The notes under the pieces are model-generated. The model saw only the letters and a list, made by a program, of their open reading frames with translations. It was not told the origin of the DNA and did not search any database. This document shows, in pieces, positions 8,027-16,857 of a DNA stretch of 64,000 nucleotides. The position numbers and the translations under genes are program-made. Position 1 is the first letter of the stretch. Every line of letters starts with the position of its first letter. This DNA is from an uncultured Tropicimonas sp. (GTDB taxonomy: Bacteria; Pseudomonadota; Alphaproteobacteria; Rhodobacterales; Rhodobacteraceae), in contig CANMIP010000026.1 in assembly GCA_947497945.1 (NCBI GenBank), positions 1 to 64,000 on the forward strand, written 5' to 3'.

Positions 8027-9112
8027 CTACCCTTTCAACTTCTTCTGTGCCTCCAGGACCGAGCGGATCATCTTCCCGAACGCCTTGTCGCTCGCCCGCC
8101 GCTCGGCCAGCGACGCGGAGTTGAACCGCTCCTCGGCCGCCAGTTTCCGCCAGCGGGCCAGCCGGCCGGGATCGACCTCGCCACTCTCCAGCCCGGCCCG
8201 GATCGCACATCCCGGCTCGGTCTCGTGGTGACAATCGTTGAACCGGCAGCCGGTGGCCAGCTCGGCCAGGTCGGCGAAGACATCCGCGATACCGTCCTGC
8301 GCATCCGCGAGCTGCAACTCGCGCATCCCCGGCGTGTCGAGAACCGCGCAGCCTTGCGGGACAAGATGCAACTGCCGGCGCGTGGTGGTGTGCCGCCCCT
8401 TGCTGTCATCCTCGCGGATCCCCGACGTCTCGATCTCGTCATGGCCATAAAGCGCGTTGACGAGGGTCGATTTGCCGACCCCGGAAGAGCCCAGGAAGGC
8501 CACCGTCTGCCCGGGTTTGCACCAGGCAGCGAGCCGGGAAATCGGCTCCGCGCTCAGGGCATTGACCTCCACCACCGCCACGCGCTCCGAGATCGCCTCC
8601 GCGGCTTCGACGAAAGGCGCTGTCTCCGGGCAGAGATCCGTCTTGGTCAGCAGGATGACCGGCGCCACCTCGGCCTCGAAGGCCAGCGCCACGTAGCGCT
8701 CCAGCCGGGCGACGTTGAAATCGGCATTGCAGGACGTGACGATGAAGGCCGTGTCGACATTCGCCGCTATGAGCTGAAGTTGCCGATCCTTGCCCGGCGC
8801 ACGGCGCTTGAACAGGCTCTTGCGATGCAGCACCGCACTGGCGGCCGGGCGCTCCGGGTCATGGAGCATCCAGTCGCCGACCGTTGCCTCCGGCCCGGGC
8901 GGCACCAGCGTGTCGATCCCGTCGCCAAGCACATGCAGCCCGTTGCGATGCACCTCGACCACGCGGACGGGGGGCGTTTGCGTCAGCGCATCGGCGCTGG
9001 TCTGCTGGGCGAAAAACGGCTGCCAGCCGAGCTTTTCGATGAGGCTGCGTTCCCGTCGGGACGGGTCCGGCCGGGCTGCGGAAGAGAAGAATTGAGAATA
9101 GTCCCGTGTCAT
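8027..9112 (-). CDS. rsgA: Ribosome biogenesis GTPase RsgA
   Basis: RsgA is a circularly permuted GTPase that assists late maturation of the 30S ribosomal subunit. The 361-residue protein has the family order of motifs: G4 TKTDL (about 155), then G1 GSSGVGKST (about 208), the TTTRRQLHLV switch region and G3 DTPGM. It ends with the zinc site CRFNDCHHETEPGC. An N-terminal OB-like domain covers about residues 45-105. All functional motifs are intact. It is transcribed toward the dispersed repeat. Confidence 0.95.
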   Translation of the reverse strand: MTRDYSQFFSSAARPDPSRRERSLIEKLGWQPFFAQQTSADALTQTPPVRVVEVHRNGLHVLGDGIDTLVPPGPEATVGDWMLHDPERPAASAVLHRKSLFKRRAPGKDRQLQLIAANVDTAFIVTSCNADFNVARLERYVALAFEAEVAPVILLTKTDLCPETAPFVEAAEAISERVAVVEVNALSAEPISRLAAWCKPGQTVAFLGSSGVGKSTLVNALYGHDEIETSGIREDDSKGRHTTTRRQLHLVPQGCAVLDTPGMRELQLADAQDGIADVFADLAELATGCRFNDCHHETEPGCAIRAGLESGEVDPGRLARWRKLAAEERFNSASLAERRASDKAFGKMIRSVLEAQKKLKG

Positions 9113-9347
9113 TGGGTCTTGCTTTCATGATCACGCCCCGGCTTCGGCCCGGGCAGTGGGAAATCGGGAGATGTCATACAGGCATAACCACCGCCGGCCT
9201 TCACGGGCCGGGCGTGTCTCTCGTTTTGCTCTGCAACGGGAGGGCATCCTGCCTCCCAACCCAATCAGGTCATAAAAGCTCCATTGTCTGGAACCAGAGC
9301 TAGGCCGTGCCGATCGCTTTTTCAACCCGCAGCGCCCGGGCGGGATG

Positions 9348-11780
9348 TCACGGTTGCCCGACTGTGCCCATTTCGCCCAGCCCCGCCTCTGCCAGCAGCC
9401 GCGCGGCTTCCTCGGCCAGCAGCCGCTCACGGCCGGCGCCCTGGACCGGAACCTTGCCGACCTCCAGCAGCAGCGGCGCGGCGAATGGCGAGACGCGCTC
9501 GAGCGGGACATGGTCGATCCGGTCACCCACCCGGTCGAGCATCTCCTCGATCCTGCCGAAATCGACCAGCCCGCGCAGCGCCTCCTCGCGGGTGATCCGC
9601 ATCAGCAGGTGGTCAGGATCGTATTTCAGCAGCGTGTCGTAGAGGATGTCGGACGAGAAGGTCGCCTGCCGCCCGCTCTTGCGCGCCGAGGGCGTATTGC
9701 GCTCGATCAGCCCGGCAATTGTCGCGGATGCCCGGAAGGTCCGCTTCATCACCGCATTGCCCGCGAGCCAGCTCTCCAGCCCGTCGCGCAGGGCCCCGCG
9801 GTCAAAGAGCGGGGCGGCATCTTGCAGCTTCTCCAGTCCCCAGATCAGCGTCGCGTAATCCGTGGCGACGAAGCCGAGCGGGTCCAACCCCTCTTCCTCC
9901 ATCCGCCGGGTCAGGAGCAGGCCGAGTGTCTGCTGGGCGTTCTTGCCAGCGAAGCCATAGAAACACGCATGTTCCCGGCCGTCCTGCGGAAAGCTCTCGA
10001 CCAGCAGCCGGTCGCGCCGCGGCAGGCGCGACAGGTCGCGTTGCAGCGCCAGCCAGTCGCGCGTGTGCTGCGGCAACTCAGGCCAATCGGACTGGCGCAG
10101 CATCTCGAGAATGCGGTCCATCAGCCGGGTCGAGGCGGCGAACTTGGTGCCGGAGAAGACGGCGACGCGTGGGCGTTTCGCGGCATGGCGGGTGACCTCC
10201 ACGGTCATTTCGCGCAGCCCTTCATAGCGGACGATCTGGCCGCCGATCAGGAAAGTGTCGCCCTGGCTGAGGGTCGCCGCGAAGCTCTCCTCGACCTCGC
10301 CGAGCGGCCTGCCGCCGCCACGGTTCTTGAGGCGGACCTTGAGAGTGTCGGTGTCCTGGATCGTGCCGATATTCATCCGGATGCGCTGTGCGGCGCGCGG
10401 ATCGCGGAGCTGCCAGAGCCCGTCCGGGCGCTGCTTGAGCCGCTGCCAGCGGTCATAGGCCCGCAGGGCGTATCCGCCGGTGGCGCAGAAATCGAGACAG
10501 CCGTCGAAATCCTCCCGGCTCAGGTCCGCATAGGCGCCGGCGCGGGTGATCTCGTCATGGAGGATGTCGGCGGAAAAGGGGCCGGAACAGGCCGCGATCA
10601 GGATCTGCTGGCAGAGCACGTCGCGCGGGCCGGGGCCGCGCGGCGCACCGTCGAGATCCCCTTCGCGCGCCGCTTCAAGGGCGGCCTGGCACTCGATGAT
10701 CTCGAAGCGGTTTGCCGGGACGAGCAGCGCCTTGGAGGGCGCGTTGTAGCGGTGATTGGCCCGCCCGATCCGCTGGACGAGCCGCTTGACGTTCTTTGGC
10801 GCGCCGATCTGCAGGACGAGATCGACATCGCCCCAGTCGATGCCGAGATCGAGCGAGCCGGTGCAGACAATGCCGCGCAGGCTCCCCGCCACCATCGCCG
10901 CCTCGACCCTCTCGCGTTGCTCGCGCGAGAGCGAGCCGTGATGGATGCCGATGGGCAGGCTGTCCTCATTGGCCAGCCACAGGTGGTGGAAAAAGATCTC
11001 GGCCTGGGCGCGGGTGTTGTGAAAGATCAGCGTGGTCCTGTGCTGTCGGACCTGTTCCAGCACCTCCGGGATGGCATGGCGCCCGCCGCCGCCGGACCAG
11101 GGCGGCGGGGTCCCGGTCTCCAGCATGGCGATATCCGGTGCAGGCCCGGGATCGGCGTGGAGGATCTCGACGGGGTCCGGGTGGCAGGCCATGAGGCGGC
11201 CGATGGCCTGCGGATCGTCGACCGTCGCCGAAAGGCCGACCCGGCGCAGCCCCGGCGCGAGGGTTTCGAGCCGCGAGAGGGCGAGCATGAGCTGGTCGCC
11301 GCGCTTGCTCTCGGCCAGCGCGTGGATCTCGTCGATGATGACACGGGAGAGGCCGGCGAAGATGCGCGGGGCATCCTCATAGGATGTCAGCAGCGCCAGC
11401 GACTCGGGCGTGGTCAGCAGGATATGCGGCGGGTCGGCACGCTGGCGTTTCTTCTTCGTGGCCGACGTATCGCCGGTCCGATCCTCGATGCGAATGGGCA
11501 GGGACATCTCCGAAACCGGCGTGGCGAGGTTGCGGCGGATATCGGCGGCGAGTGCCTTGAGCGGCGAGATGTAGAGCGTGTGGAGACCGGTATGCTGTCC
11601 ATCGGCCAGCTCGGCGAGGCTGGGCAGGAAGCCCGCAAGGGTCTTGCCCCCGCCGGTCGGGGCGACGAGGAGAAGCGCAGGCGCCTGTGCGCGATCCAGC
11701 ACATCGCGCTGATGGGGATGGATGGTCCAGCCTCGGGTGGCAAACCAGTTTTCAAAGGCTGAAGGGAGAGTGGCGGACAT
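9348..11780 (-). CDS. Ligase-associated DEXH-box helicase (Lhr family)
   Basis: The protein of about 810 residues is a superfamily 2 ATP-dependent helicase of the Lhr type, implicated in DNA damage responses. It shows Walker A APTGGGKTLAGF (about 41), YISPLKALA, TTPESL, the DEIH box in VIIDEIHALAESKRG, SAT in GLSATVDD, and motif VI QRIGRANHRYN. The C-terminal domain typical of short bacterial Lhr proteins follows. I start it at 11780 (MSATLPSAFENWFATRGW), because upstream codons translate into insertion-sequence debris. In related bacteria this gene usually sits in a repair operon with an ATP-dependent ligase, an exonuclease and the PdeM phosphoesterase; none is present here. Confidence 0.9.
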   Translation of the reverse strand: MSATLPSAFENWFATRGWTIHPHQRDVLDRAQAPALLLVAPTGGGKTLAGFLPSLAELADGQHTGLHTLYISPLKALAADIRRNLATPVSEMSLPIRIEDRTGDTSATKKKRQRADPPHILLTTPESLALLTSYEDAPRIFAGLSRVIIDEIHALAESKRGDQLMLALSRLETLAPGLRRVGLSATVDDPQAIGRLMACHPDPVEILHADPGPAPDIAMLETGTPPPWSGGGGRHAIPEVLEQVRQHRTTLIFHNTRAQAEIFFHHLWLANEDSLPIGIHHGSLSREQRERVEAAMVAGSLRGIVCTGSLDLGIDWGDVDLVLQIGAPKNVKRLVQRIGRANHRYNAPSKALLVPANRFEIIECQAALEAAREGDLDGAPRGPGPRDVLCQQILIAACSGPFSADILHDEITRAGAYADLSREDFDGCLDFCATGGYALRAYDRWQRLKQRPDGLWQLRDPRAAQRIRMNIGTIQDTDTLKVRLKNRGGGRPLGEVEESFAATLSQGDTFLIGGQIVRYEGLREMTVEVTRHAAKRPRVAVFSGTKFAASTRLMDRILEMLRQSDWPELPQHTRDWLALQRDLSRLPRRDRLLVESFPQDGREHACFYGFAGKNAQQTLGLLLTRRMEEEGLDPLGFVATDYATLIWGLEKLQDAAPLFDRGALRDGLESWLAGNAVMKRTFRASATIAGLIERNTPSARKSGRQATFSSDILYDTLLKYDPDHLLMRITREEALRGLVDFGRIEEMLDRVGDRIDHVPLERVSPFAAPLLLEVGKVPVQGAGRERLLAEEAARLLAEAGLGEMGTVGQP

Positions 11781-11995
11781 CTGTTCAACGTAACGCCCCG
11801 GCGCCGCGGCGACCAGATCCGGCTCAACGGGTCTGCCATACATCTGGCAGGAGACTGGGGCGGATTCCCGTTTTTTTGCTCCTCGGCTACGGGTGATTTT
11901 TCGACTCGTGCCTCCGACCGCAATTTCCACTGAAAATGAAGGCGGAGCATCGCCCCGGCACTTTTCACGTCGTGGTGCGAATGAGCGGGTCGGGT

Positions 11996-12090
11996 GGGCT
12001 CTGATGATGTGACCGCCCTCCGACGGCATCAACGTGCCAAGGTGGGTCTGCATCGATCCACAAAGGAGAGCGGTCACATCATCAAAGCCC
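11996..12090. repeat. 95-bp inverted-repeat element
   Basis: Two 26-base arms (11996-12021 and 12065-12090) are reverse complements with only two mismatches, sharing TGATGATGTGACCGC and GCGGTCACATCATC, around a 43-base spacer. The right arm abuts the IS66 transposase remnant. The structure resembles the ends of a small transposable element that lost its interior, or a MITE. The spacer encodes nothing evident. Confidence 0.7.
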
Positions 12091-12396
12091 AACAGCGCAA
12101 AGAACCTGATCCGCCCAATTGCCCTGACGAGAAAGAACGCGCTCTTCGCCCCCTCTCAGCGATTGCAAGCAATCGCCTGCCGGGCAATGGGATCACGATG
12201 AAGGCGGGCGATCCCGGGCGCGTATCGCCGCGCTCATCGCAACTGCGAAGGTCAACGGTGTCGAGCCCTTCGCCTATCTCAAGACCAAGCTGAAAGCCGT
12301 CGCCGAAGGGCAACCTCAGACTCGGATCGACGAACTGCTTCCATGGAGCTTCAAGCTGTCAAGCTGAAGTGCACGTGGCCATCAGCCGCCGCTTAC
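12091..12396 (+). pseudogene. IS66-family transposase remnant with right terminal repeat
   Basis: Translation gives the conserved C-terminal end of IS66-type transposases: NLIRPIALTRKNALFA (to 12150), then, in a different frame, DEGGRSRARIAALIATAKVNG, VEPFAYLK, and the terminal RIDELLPWSFKLSS with a stop at 12365-12367. About 40 bases containing a palindrome separate the two parts and break the frame. The sequence AGCCGCCGCTTAC at 12384-12396 is the reverse complement of the GTAAGCGG end typical of IS66 elements, so the right end of the element is preserved while the rest is gone. Confidence 0.82.
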
Positions 12397-12493
12397 ACCG
12401 TAACGCATTGCAGTTGATGAAGATAATTCCACTCAACACCCGTCGGCCATCAACGCGAGGATTGCCATGAGACTTCGGGAAGTAGGGCTGCAA

Positions 12494-12600
12494 TCAATCC
12501 ATCTGTGCGTCGCTCAGCCAAAACAGATCAGACATGTCACCGCTCGCCATTCGAACGGTGAATCATGCCGCTTCAGGGAAATCAATGGGTCCTGACCCTA
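12494..12600 (-). pseudogene. IS5-family remnant: terminal repeat and first codons of transposase
   Basis: On the minus strand the sequence starts with TAGGGTCAGGACCC, like the terminal repeat of alphaproteobacterial IS5/IS427-type elements. It then reads ATG (12535) into MSDLFWLSDAQMD followed by a stop, which matches the N terminus of that transposase group. Only 13 codons remain. The rest of the element is absent to the left, where the sequence resembles nothing I know. Confidence 0.65.
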
Positions 12601-12773
12601 AGCATTTGGCAAGTGCAGGAACCTGGCACACGCTGCAACAACACAAAAACCGGACCTTGGAGGTATCATCGACGAACGGCCAAAGGTCGCACACTCAGTT
12701 TTATCGTGGCCGCACAACATTAGTCACGGTGGGCCGGCAATCGACATCTATCGCGGGTGCATGCATTGAACTG

Positions 12774-13949
12774 CTACGGTAGGGGCGAGGTGTAGGCTGG
12801 AGGGATGGTACGGGTCCACACCTGTTTACTCGTCGTTTTTTCGAACGCATATTCGAAAACTCTCTCCATGTGCGCAGGATCAAAGCTCAAGACGTTTTCC
12901 GCCTCGGGCCATCCTTGGCGAATATATGCCAAGTTGAAGCGATAACCTGCTTGCGCCGATCTCGCTTGAGCTTTGGTGAGTTCCGAGTAAGCGGCGGATT
13001 TGAAAACCGAACCGATAGCCTGTTTGGAAAGGTCCGCAGCACGACCCGAACTGAGTTTGAACTCCGGTTCGAGAGATATGTTCATCACCGCCCAGACGCT
13101 TCCTGACCGTCCGGTCGCGTTCCGGACGATCACCGGGTCGGGAATCCAGATCTGCGCGATTGTGCCGCCGTCAACATGTAACTCGATCAACTCCTTGCCA
13201 TTCGAGCTTGTGCGGATGGGCTGTGCAGGAAAAGCTGCGGGTATGGATGTGGCGGCGACGATGATTTCAACAATCGCCTCGCGGGGATTTCCCGAACCCG
13301 ATGCGGCTATCGCGCCAAGATCCCAGATAGCCATCCTCTGGGCATCGATATTTGCTGTCGCGACATACAATCGCCGGCCATCACGATGCGCGGCGGCGAT
13401 GTCCTCCACCACTTCCTCTGTAACCACTTGGCTTACGAACGCCTCGACCTTTCTAGCGCTGAACACTCCACTCACACCGGCAAGCGAGACCGGGCTGACC
13501 GCGAGTTTGAATCCATCGGCCTCCGCCTTGGAGAGCGCGGCCAACATGTGGTCATATCGCGGGCCGAGAAATGCGATCGGAGCAATGACCGCCCCAATGC
13601 TCACGCCCGTCACGATTTCCGGAACCGGGCGTTCGCCGGTTTTGGTCCAACCGCTCAGAAGGCCCGCGCCAAAGGCTCCGTCTGGTCCACCGCCCGACAG
13701 GGCGAGGATGTCGATGCGCCCATCGGCGCCAGGCGCGACCTCGCTGAAGGCACGCGCCTGAACCGCCGTTGGGCTGTCGGCCCAAAATCGGGCGGATGGA
13801 GCCGACACCGGCCCGGCCCCATCGAGGTCCTGCGCGGTATAGGGCACGCGGTCCGGGGTGCCACAGGCGTTGAGCGCGAAACTCATCGCGACAGACGCAG
13901 CCGCCGCCCAGCGTCTGGACAGGACGCGAGGCGAAGCGGGGAAATTCAC
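12774..13949 (-). CDS. Patatin-like phospholipase lipoprotein
   Basis: The product of about 391 residues has the patatin Ser-Asp dyad architecture: oxyanion loop SGGGPDGAFG, nucleophile elbow GVSIG, and the DGG motif in HVDGGT. Patatins hydrolyse acyl chains from phospholipids. The N terminus has a twin-arginine-like stretch, a hydrophobic segment and the lipobox LNAC, so it is probably an envelope lipoprotein. Its GTG start overlaps the TGA of the PLD-family gene (GTGA), with GAGGGAC six bases before, indicating translational coupling. The pair probably works on envelope lipids; target and direction (self or foreign) are unknown. Confidence 0.87.
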   Translation of the reverse strand: MNFPASPRVLSRRWAAAASVAMSFALNACGTPDRVPYTAQDLDGAGPVSAPSARFWADSPTAVQARAFSEVAPGADGRIDILALSGGGPDGAFGAGLLSGWTKTGERPVPEIVTGVSIGAVIAPIAFLGPRYDHMLAALSKAEADGFKLAVSPVSLAGVSGVFSARKVEAFVSQVVTEEVVEDIAAAHRDGRRLYVATANIDAQRMAIWDLGAIAASGSGNPREAIVEIIVAATSIPAAFPAQPIRTSSNGKELIELHVDGGTIAQIWIPDPVIVRNATGRSGSVWAVMNISLEPEFKLSSGRAADLSKQAIGSVFKSAAYSELTKAQARSAQAGYRFNLAYIRQGWPEAENVLSFDPAHMERVFEYAFEKTTSKQVWTRTIPPAYTSPLP

Positions 13950-15469
13950 AACTGTCCCTCGACAGGCAGTAGCCCGGTGAGCCCCGCAACGAATTTCCGC
14001 CAGGCACTTGCGCCGGGATCGCTGAAGAGGATTTCCCTGCGGGCTCCGTCGTCGAACACCCATGCGAGGTTACCCGCGGTTGTCGGGTGGACCGAATAGG
14101 TCAGCGGTGCAATGCTCTCGACCAATGATCTCTGGAATTCTGCGCCAAGGGTCGGATCGTCGATGAAGACGCCGAACTCCGAGTTGATCTTGATCGAGCG
14201 TGGATCGAAATTCAACGAACCGACAAAGAGTTTGCGACCGTCCACGAGCGCAAGTTTCGTGTGCATCGTAATCTTAGCCGCAGTCTCGTCGCCGGTAGAC
14301 ACGGCAAGTGCGTCCGCGCGGATTTCGTAGAGTTCGACGCCAGCCGCCAGCAGGTCCTTGCGGTGTCGCTTGTAGCCCGCATGCACATAGGCGTGATTGG
14401 TGGAGGCCAGCGAGTTGGTTACGATCCGCACCCGAACGCCGCGTTCCGCCAGGTCCATGAAGAAACGCGCGCCCCAGTCTTCCGGCACAAAATAGGGCGT
14501 CACGAGCAGCACGTCCTCGCGGGCAGCGGCCATTGCGGCCAGAAGGTCCGAGGCGAGCATCCGATCGCCCTCGGCAACCGGCACTTTCAGTTTGTCGGGC
14601 ATGTCGTGGCTGACGCGCATGTTGGCGAAATAGGGAGGATGCTTGCCGGCGCGGACGTCGGCCAGATAGCGGGACGTGACCGCGCGTTCGTAGAGCCCGG
14701 TCAGGGCTTCGGCTTCGCGGGCTTCCAGTTCCGCTTCAATTTCGTCGAGCCTCCTGGCATCAACGGTCACGATCGCGTCCAGTGGAACGGAAAGCGGATC
14801 GTTCCAGTAGATATCGAACTGATCGGCAATATCCTGAACGACGGGACCGATCAGGAAGATGTCGAAATCCGCGAACTCCGCCGTCGTGTCCACGCGGAAA
14901 TACTCATCCGCCAGGTTGCGCCCGCCGACGATCCCGGTGCTGCGATCAACTGTCATCGACTTGTTGTGCATACGACGGTTGACCCGGCCGAAATCGACAA
15001 GAAAACTCCAGAATTTTGGGCTATTGCGGGACAGGGGGTTTACAAGCCGGATGTGAACGTTGGGATGGGCGTCCAACAACGCGATCTCTTCATCTGTTGT
15101 GGTGGTGAACACGTCGTCCAGCAAAACCCGCACCCGCACCCCGCGCTCGGCAGCCTCCAGCAAGGCCAGCGTAATCACGGCACCGGCGAGGTCCGGCTTG
15201 AGCAGGAAGTATTGCATGTCGATGGAATGGTTCGCGGTCTCGATCATCCGCAGCCGCGCACCCAACGCATCGTTGCCATCTGCCAGCGGTATGAGGGCGG
15301 ATTGGGCAGGACGCGCAGCAAGCTCGCGCCCGATCTGCGATCCGCTGTGTCGAGAAACCGGAAGATCTGTGGAGAACGAATTGGCGCGAGGAGCATCGAA
15401 CGGATCGTTGGCGCAGCCGACACAAAGGCAGCAGACAAGTGCACTGGCCAATGCCCAACCGATACGCAT
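13946..15469 (-). CDS. Phospholipase D-family lipoprotein (cardiolipin-synthase-like)
   Basis: The 507-residue protein carries two HKD motifs: HNKSMTVD with the downstream GGRNLADEYF, and HTKLALVD with FVGSLNFDPRS. This is the arrangement of PLD-superfamily transphosphatidylases such as ClsC-type cardiolipin synthases. The N terminus (MRIGWALASALVCCLCVGC) is a lipoprotein signal with Cys at position 19, which is unusual for a cardiolipin synthase and places the enzyme at the membrane surface. It is the first gene of a two-gene unit with the patatin-like gene. The substrate is not predictable from motifs; phospholipid transfer or hydrolysis is expected. Confidence 0.87.
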   Translation of the reverse strand: MRIGWALASALVCCLCVGCANDPFDAPRANSFSTDLPVSRHSGSQIGRELAARPAQSALIPLADGNDALGARLRMIETANHSIDMQYFLLKPDLAGAVITLALLEAAERGVRVRVLLDDVFTTTTDEEIALLDAHPNVHIRLVNPLSRNSPKFWSFLVDFGRVNRRMHNKSMTVDRSTGIVGGRNLADEYFRVDTTAEFADFDIFLIGPVVQDIADQFDIYWNDPLSVPLDAIVTVDARRLDEIEAELEAREAEALTGLYERAVTSRYLADVRAGKHPPYFANMRVSHDMPDKLKVPVAEGDRMLASDLLAAMAAAREDVLLVTPYFVPEDWGARFFMDLAERGVRVRIVTNSLASTNHAYVHAGYKRHRKDLLAAGVELYEIRADALAVSTGDETAAKITMHTKLALVDGRKLFVGSLNFDPRSIKINSEFGVFIDDPTLGAEFQRSLVESIAPLTYSVHPTTAGNLAWVFDDGARREILFSDPGASAWRKFVAGLTGLLPVEGQL

Positions 15470-16304
15470 TCCGAGAGGCCCCTTTCACCAATCCCAAGTT
15501 GCATGAACTTCCGCCACTTTTTCTCAGTGCGCAACCGTATGTAACCCGGGACAGTTGCGGAAAACTCAGTATTCAAAGATTTCTGACATCAGAGACTGAT
15601 ATCTGTAAGGACGCCTGTTCGAGAGAGTACAACGCAACCTGAACCGATTTGACGCTTCGCCGAAGTTTGTCTCTTCCGAAAAGGATTTCATCTGGAAGGC
15701 CAAGTGGCGGTGAAAGTCTGCTCCACTCCGGGTTTGAGTCCTTTGGGGCCGCGACTTCGGTCCAACTTGTCCATCGAGCAGACCTTGTTGCAAACAGCCG
15801 CGAAGGTCGGCTTTGTGTCGCCGTTGTCGGTTTATTGGCTGACGTGGCGGGAGATATGCACTTGCAATCAATGACCGCGATGTCGGCTTTCTACCTGTTC
15901 GTGCAGACCGCAGAATTCGGAAAAATGGGCTCGTCACGGCCCTTCGTCTCGCCGGCCATGAATGGGCTTTGCGGTCCGGCAAGGATGCTGCAACAGCAAG
16001 GCAATTGAAAAACTGCGACTGGCTGCTGAGCGCATGAAGCGATCGTGGCGGTCGGTATCAAGGACGGCCGCGAAGCGCCCCTCCGTGCTGTTCCGGGGAG
16101 GCCCGATATCGCCCGTCCTTTGCACAAGCGGAAGCGATATCATCAGACTCGCGCTCGCTCCTCTGGGAGCAGAAAAACTAATTCCAGACAAATACTTACG
16201 ATTTCACTTTCGATCTGCCGTCGATACCTCACCGGAGGTTGGCGGCAGGGCCCGATCCGCTATCGGTTCTTCGCGTCACCCTGGACCTGTCGCTCGCGTC
16301 AACG
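15470..16304. other. Long intergenic region, no gene recognised
   Basis: About 835 bases lie between the PLD gene and the L,D-transpeptidase gene. The stretch is less GC-rich than its surroundings, and its open frames on both strands read as compositionally random peptides without ribosome-binding sites. It could be decayed transferred DNA related to the insertion-sequence debris nearby. I found no terminal repeats, tRNA or transposase motif in it. Confidence 0.5.
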
Positions 16305-16847
16305 TCACGGTCGGATTTCGACTTCCGTTCCGATCGGCGTGTATCGAAACAGTTCCTGGATCTCGGCATTGGTCAGGGCAACGCAGCCTGCCGTCCAGTC
16401 ACCGGGGATCATCATGTTGTCCTGGACCCGGTTCGGCTGGCCGTGGATGAAGATGTCCCCGCCGGGGCTGACCCCGTTCGCTGCCGCTTCAGCCCTGTCC
16501 TCGGCACGGGGGTAGTCGATGCCGAGCGAGAGATGGAAGCTGCTCTGCGCATTGCGGCGATCGATCCGGTAGATCCCCTCCGGGGTTCTGCCGTCGCCCT
16601 CTTGCAGCTTGTCGCCCTCGGGGGCAAATCCGAGCGCGATCCCGTAGCGTTTCTGGATCTCGCCATCGCGATAGACAGCCATGGTCCGCAGCCCCTTGTC
16701 GATGACGATCCGGTCGACATTGGCGGTCAGCTCACGCGGGGGCGTCAGGTCCCAGGGCTCGAAATGGTGCCAGACGGCATAGCCCGCCAGCCCGGCCGGC
16801 GCCAGGAAGGCGGCGGTCAGCCAGGCATGTACAAGCGTACCAATCAT
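16305..16847 (-). CDS. L,D-transpeptidase (YkuD fold), membrane-anchored
   Basis: The product of about 180 residues has one N-terminal hydrophobic segment (LVHAWLTAAFLAPAGLAGYA) and a YkuD domain with the catalytic motif FIHGQPN followed by DWTAGCVALTN, where the Cys is the nucleophile. Such enzymes form 3-3 peptidoglycan cross-links or attach proteins to peptidoglycan in the periplasm. The TAGCVALT variant is nearer to the YafK-like group than to the SSGCVRM form seen in the second enzyme of this window. The ATG at 16847 is 11 bases after the stop of the aminotransferase gene, suggesting cotranscription. Confidence 0.85.
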   Translation of the reverse strand: MIGTLVHAWLTAAFLAPAGLAGYAVWHHFEPWDLTPPRELTANVDRIVIDKGLRTMAVYRDGEIQKRYGIALGFAPEGDKLQEGDGRTPEGIYRIDRRNAQSSFHLSLGIDYPRAEDRAEAAANGVSPGGDIFIHGQPNRVQDNMMIPGDWTAGCVALTNAEIQELFRYTPIGTEVEIRP

Positions 16848-16857
16848 CCTGGCCCCA

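Noticed and set aside
9345-11762. A plus-strand open frame of about 800 codons opposite the Lhr helicase
   Set aside because: It is the antisense shadow of the helicase gene, which has all helicase motifs on the minus strand.
11781-12092. Extension of the helicase N terminus by about 100 codons
   Set aside because: The added translation runs through the inverted-repeat element and degraded IS sequence, while MSATLPSAFENWF at 11780 matches the usual start of the family.
15566-15982. A 138-codon minus-strand frame between the PLD and L,D-transpeptidase genes
   Set aside because: There is no start signal and no domain, and the amino-acid composition is rich in Arg and Gln, as in random frames. 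It was left as unexplained intergenic DNA.
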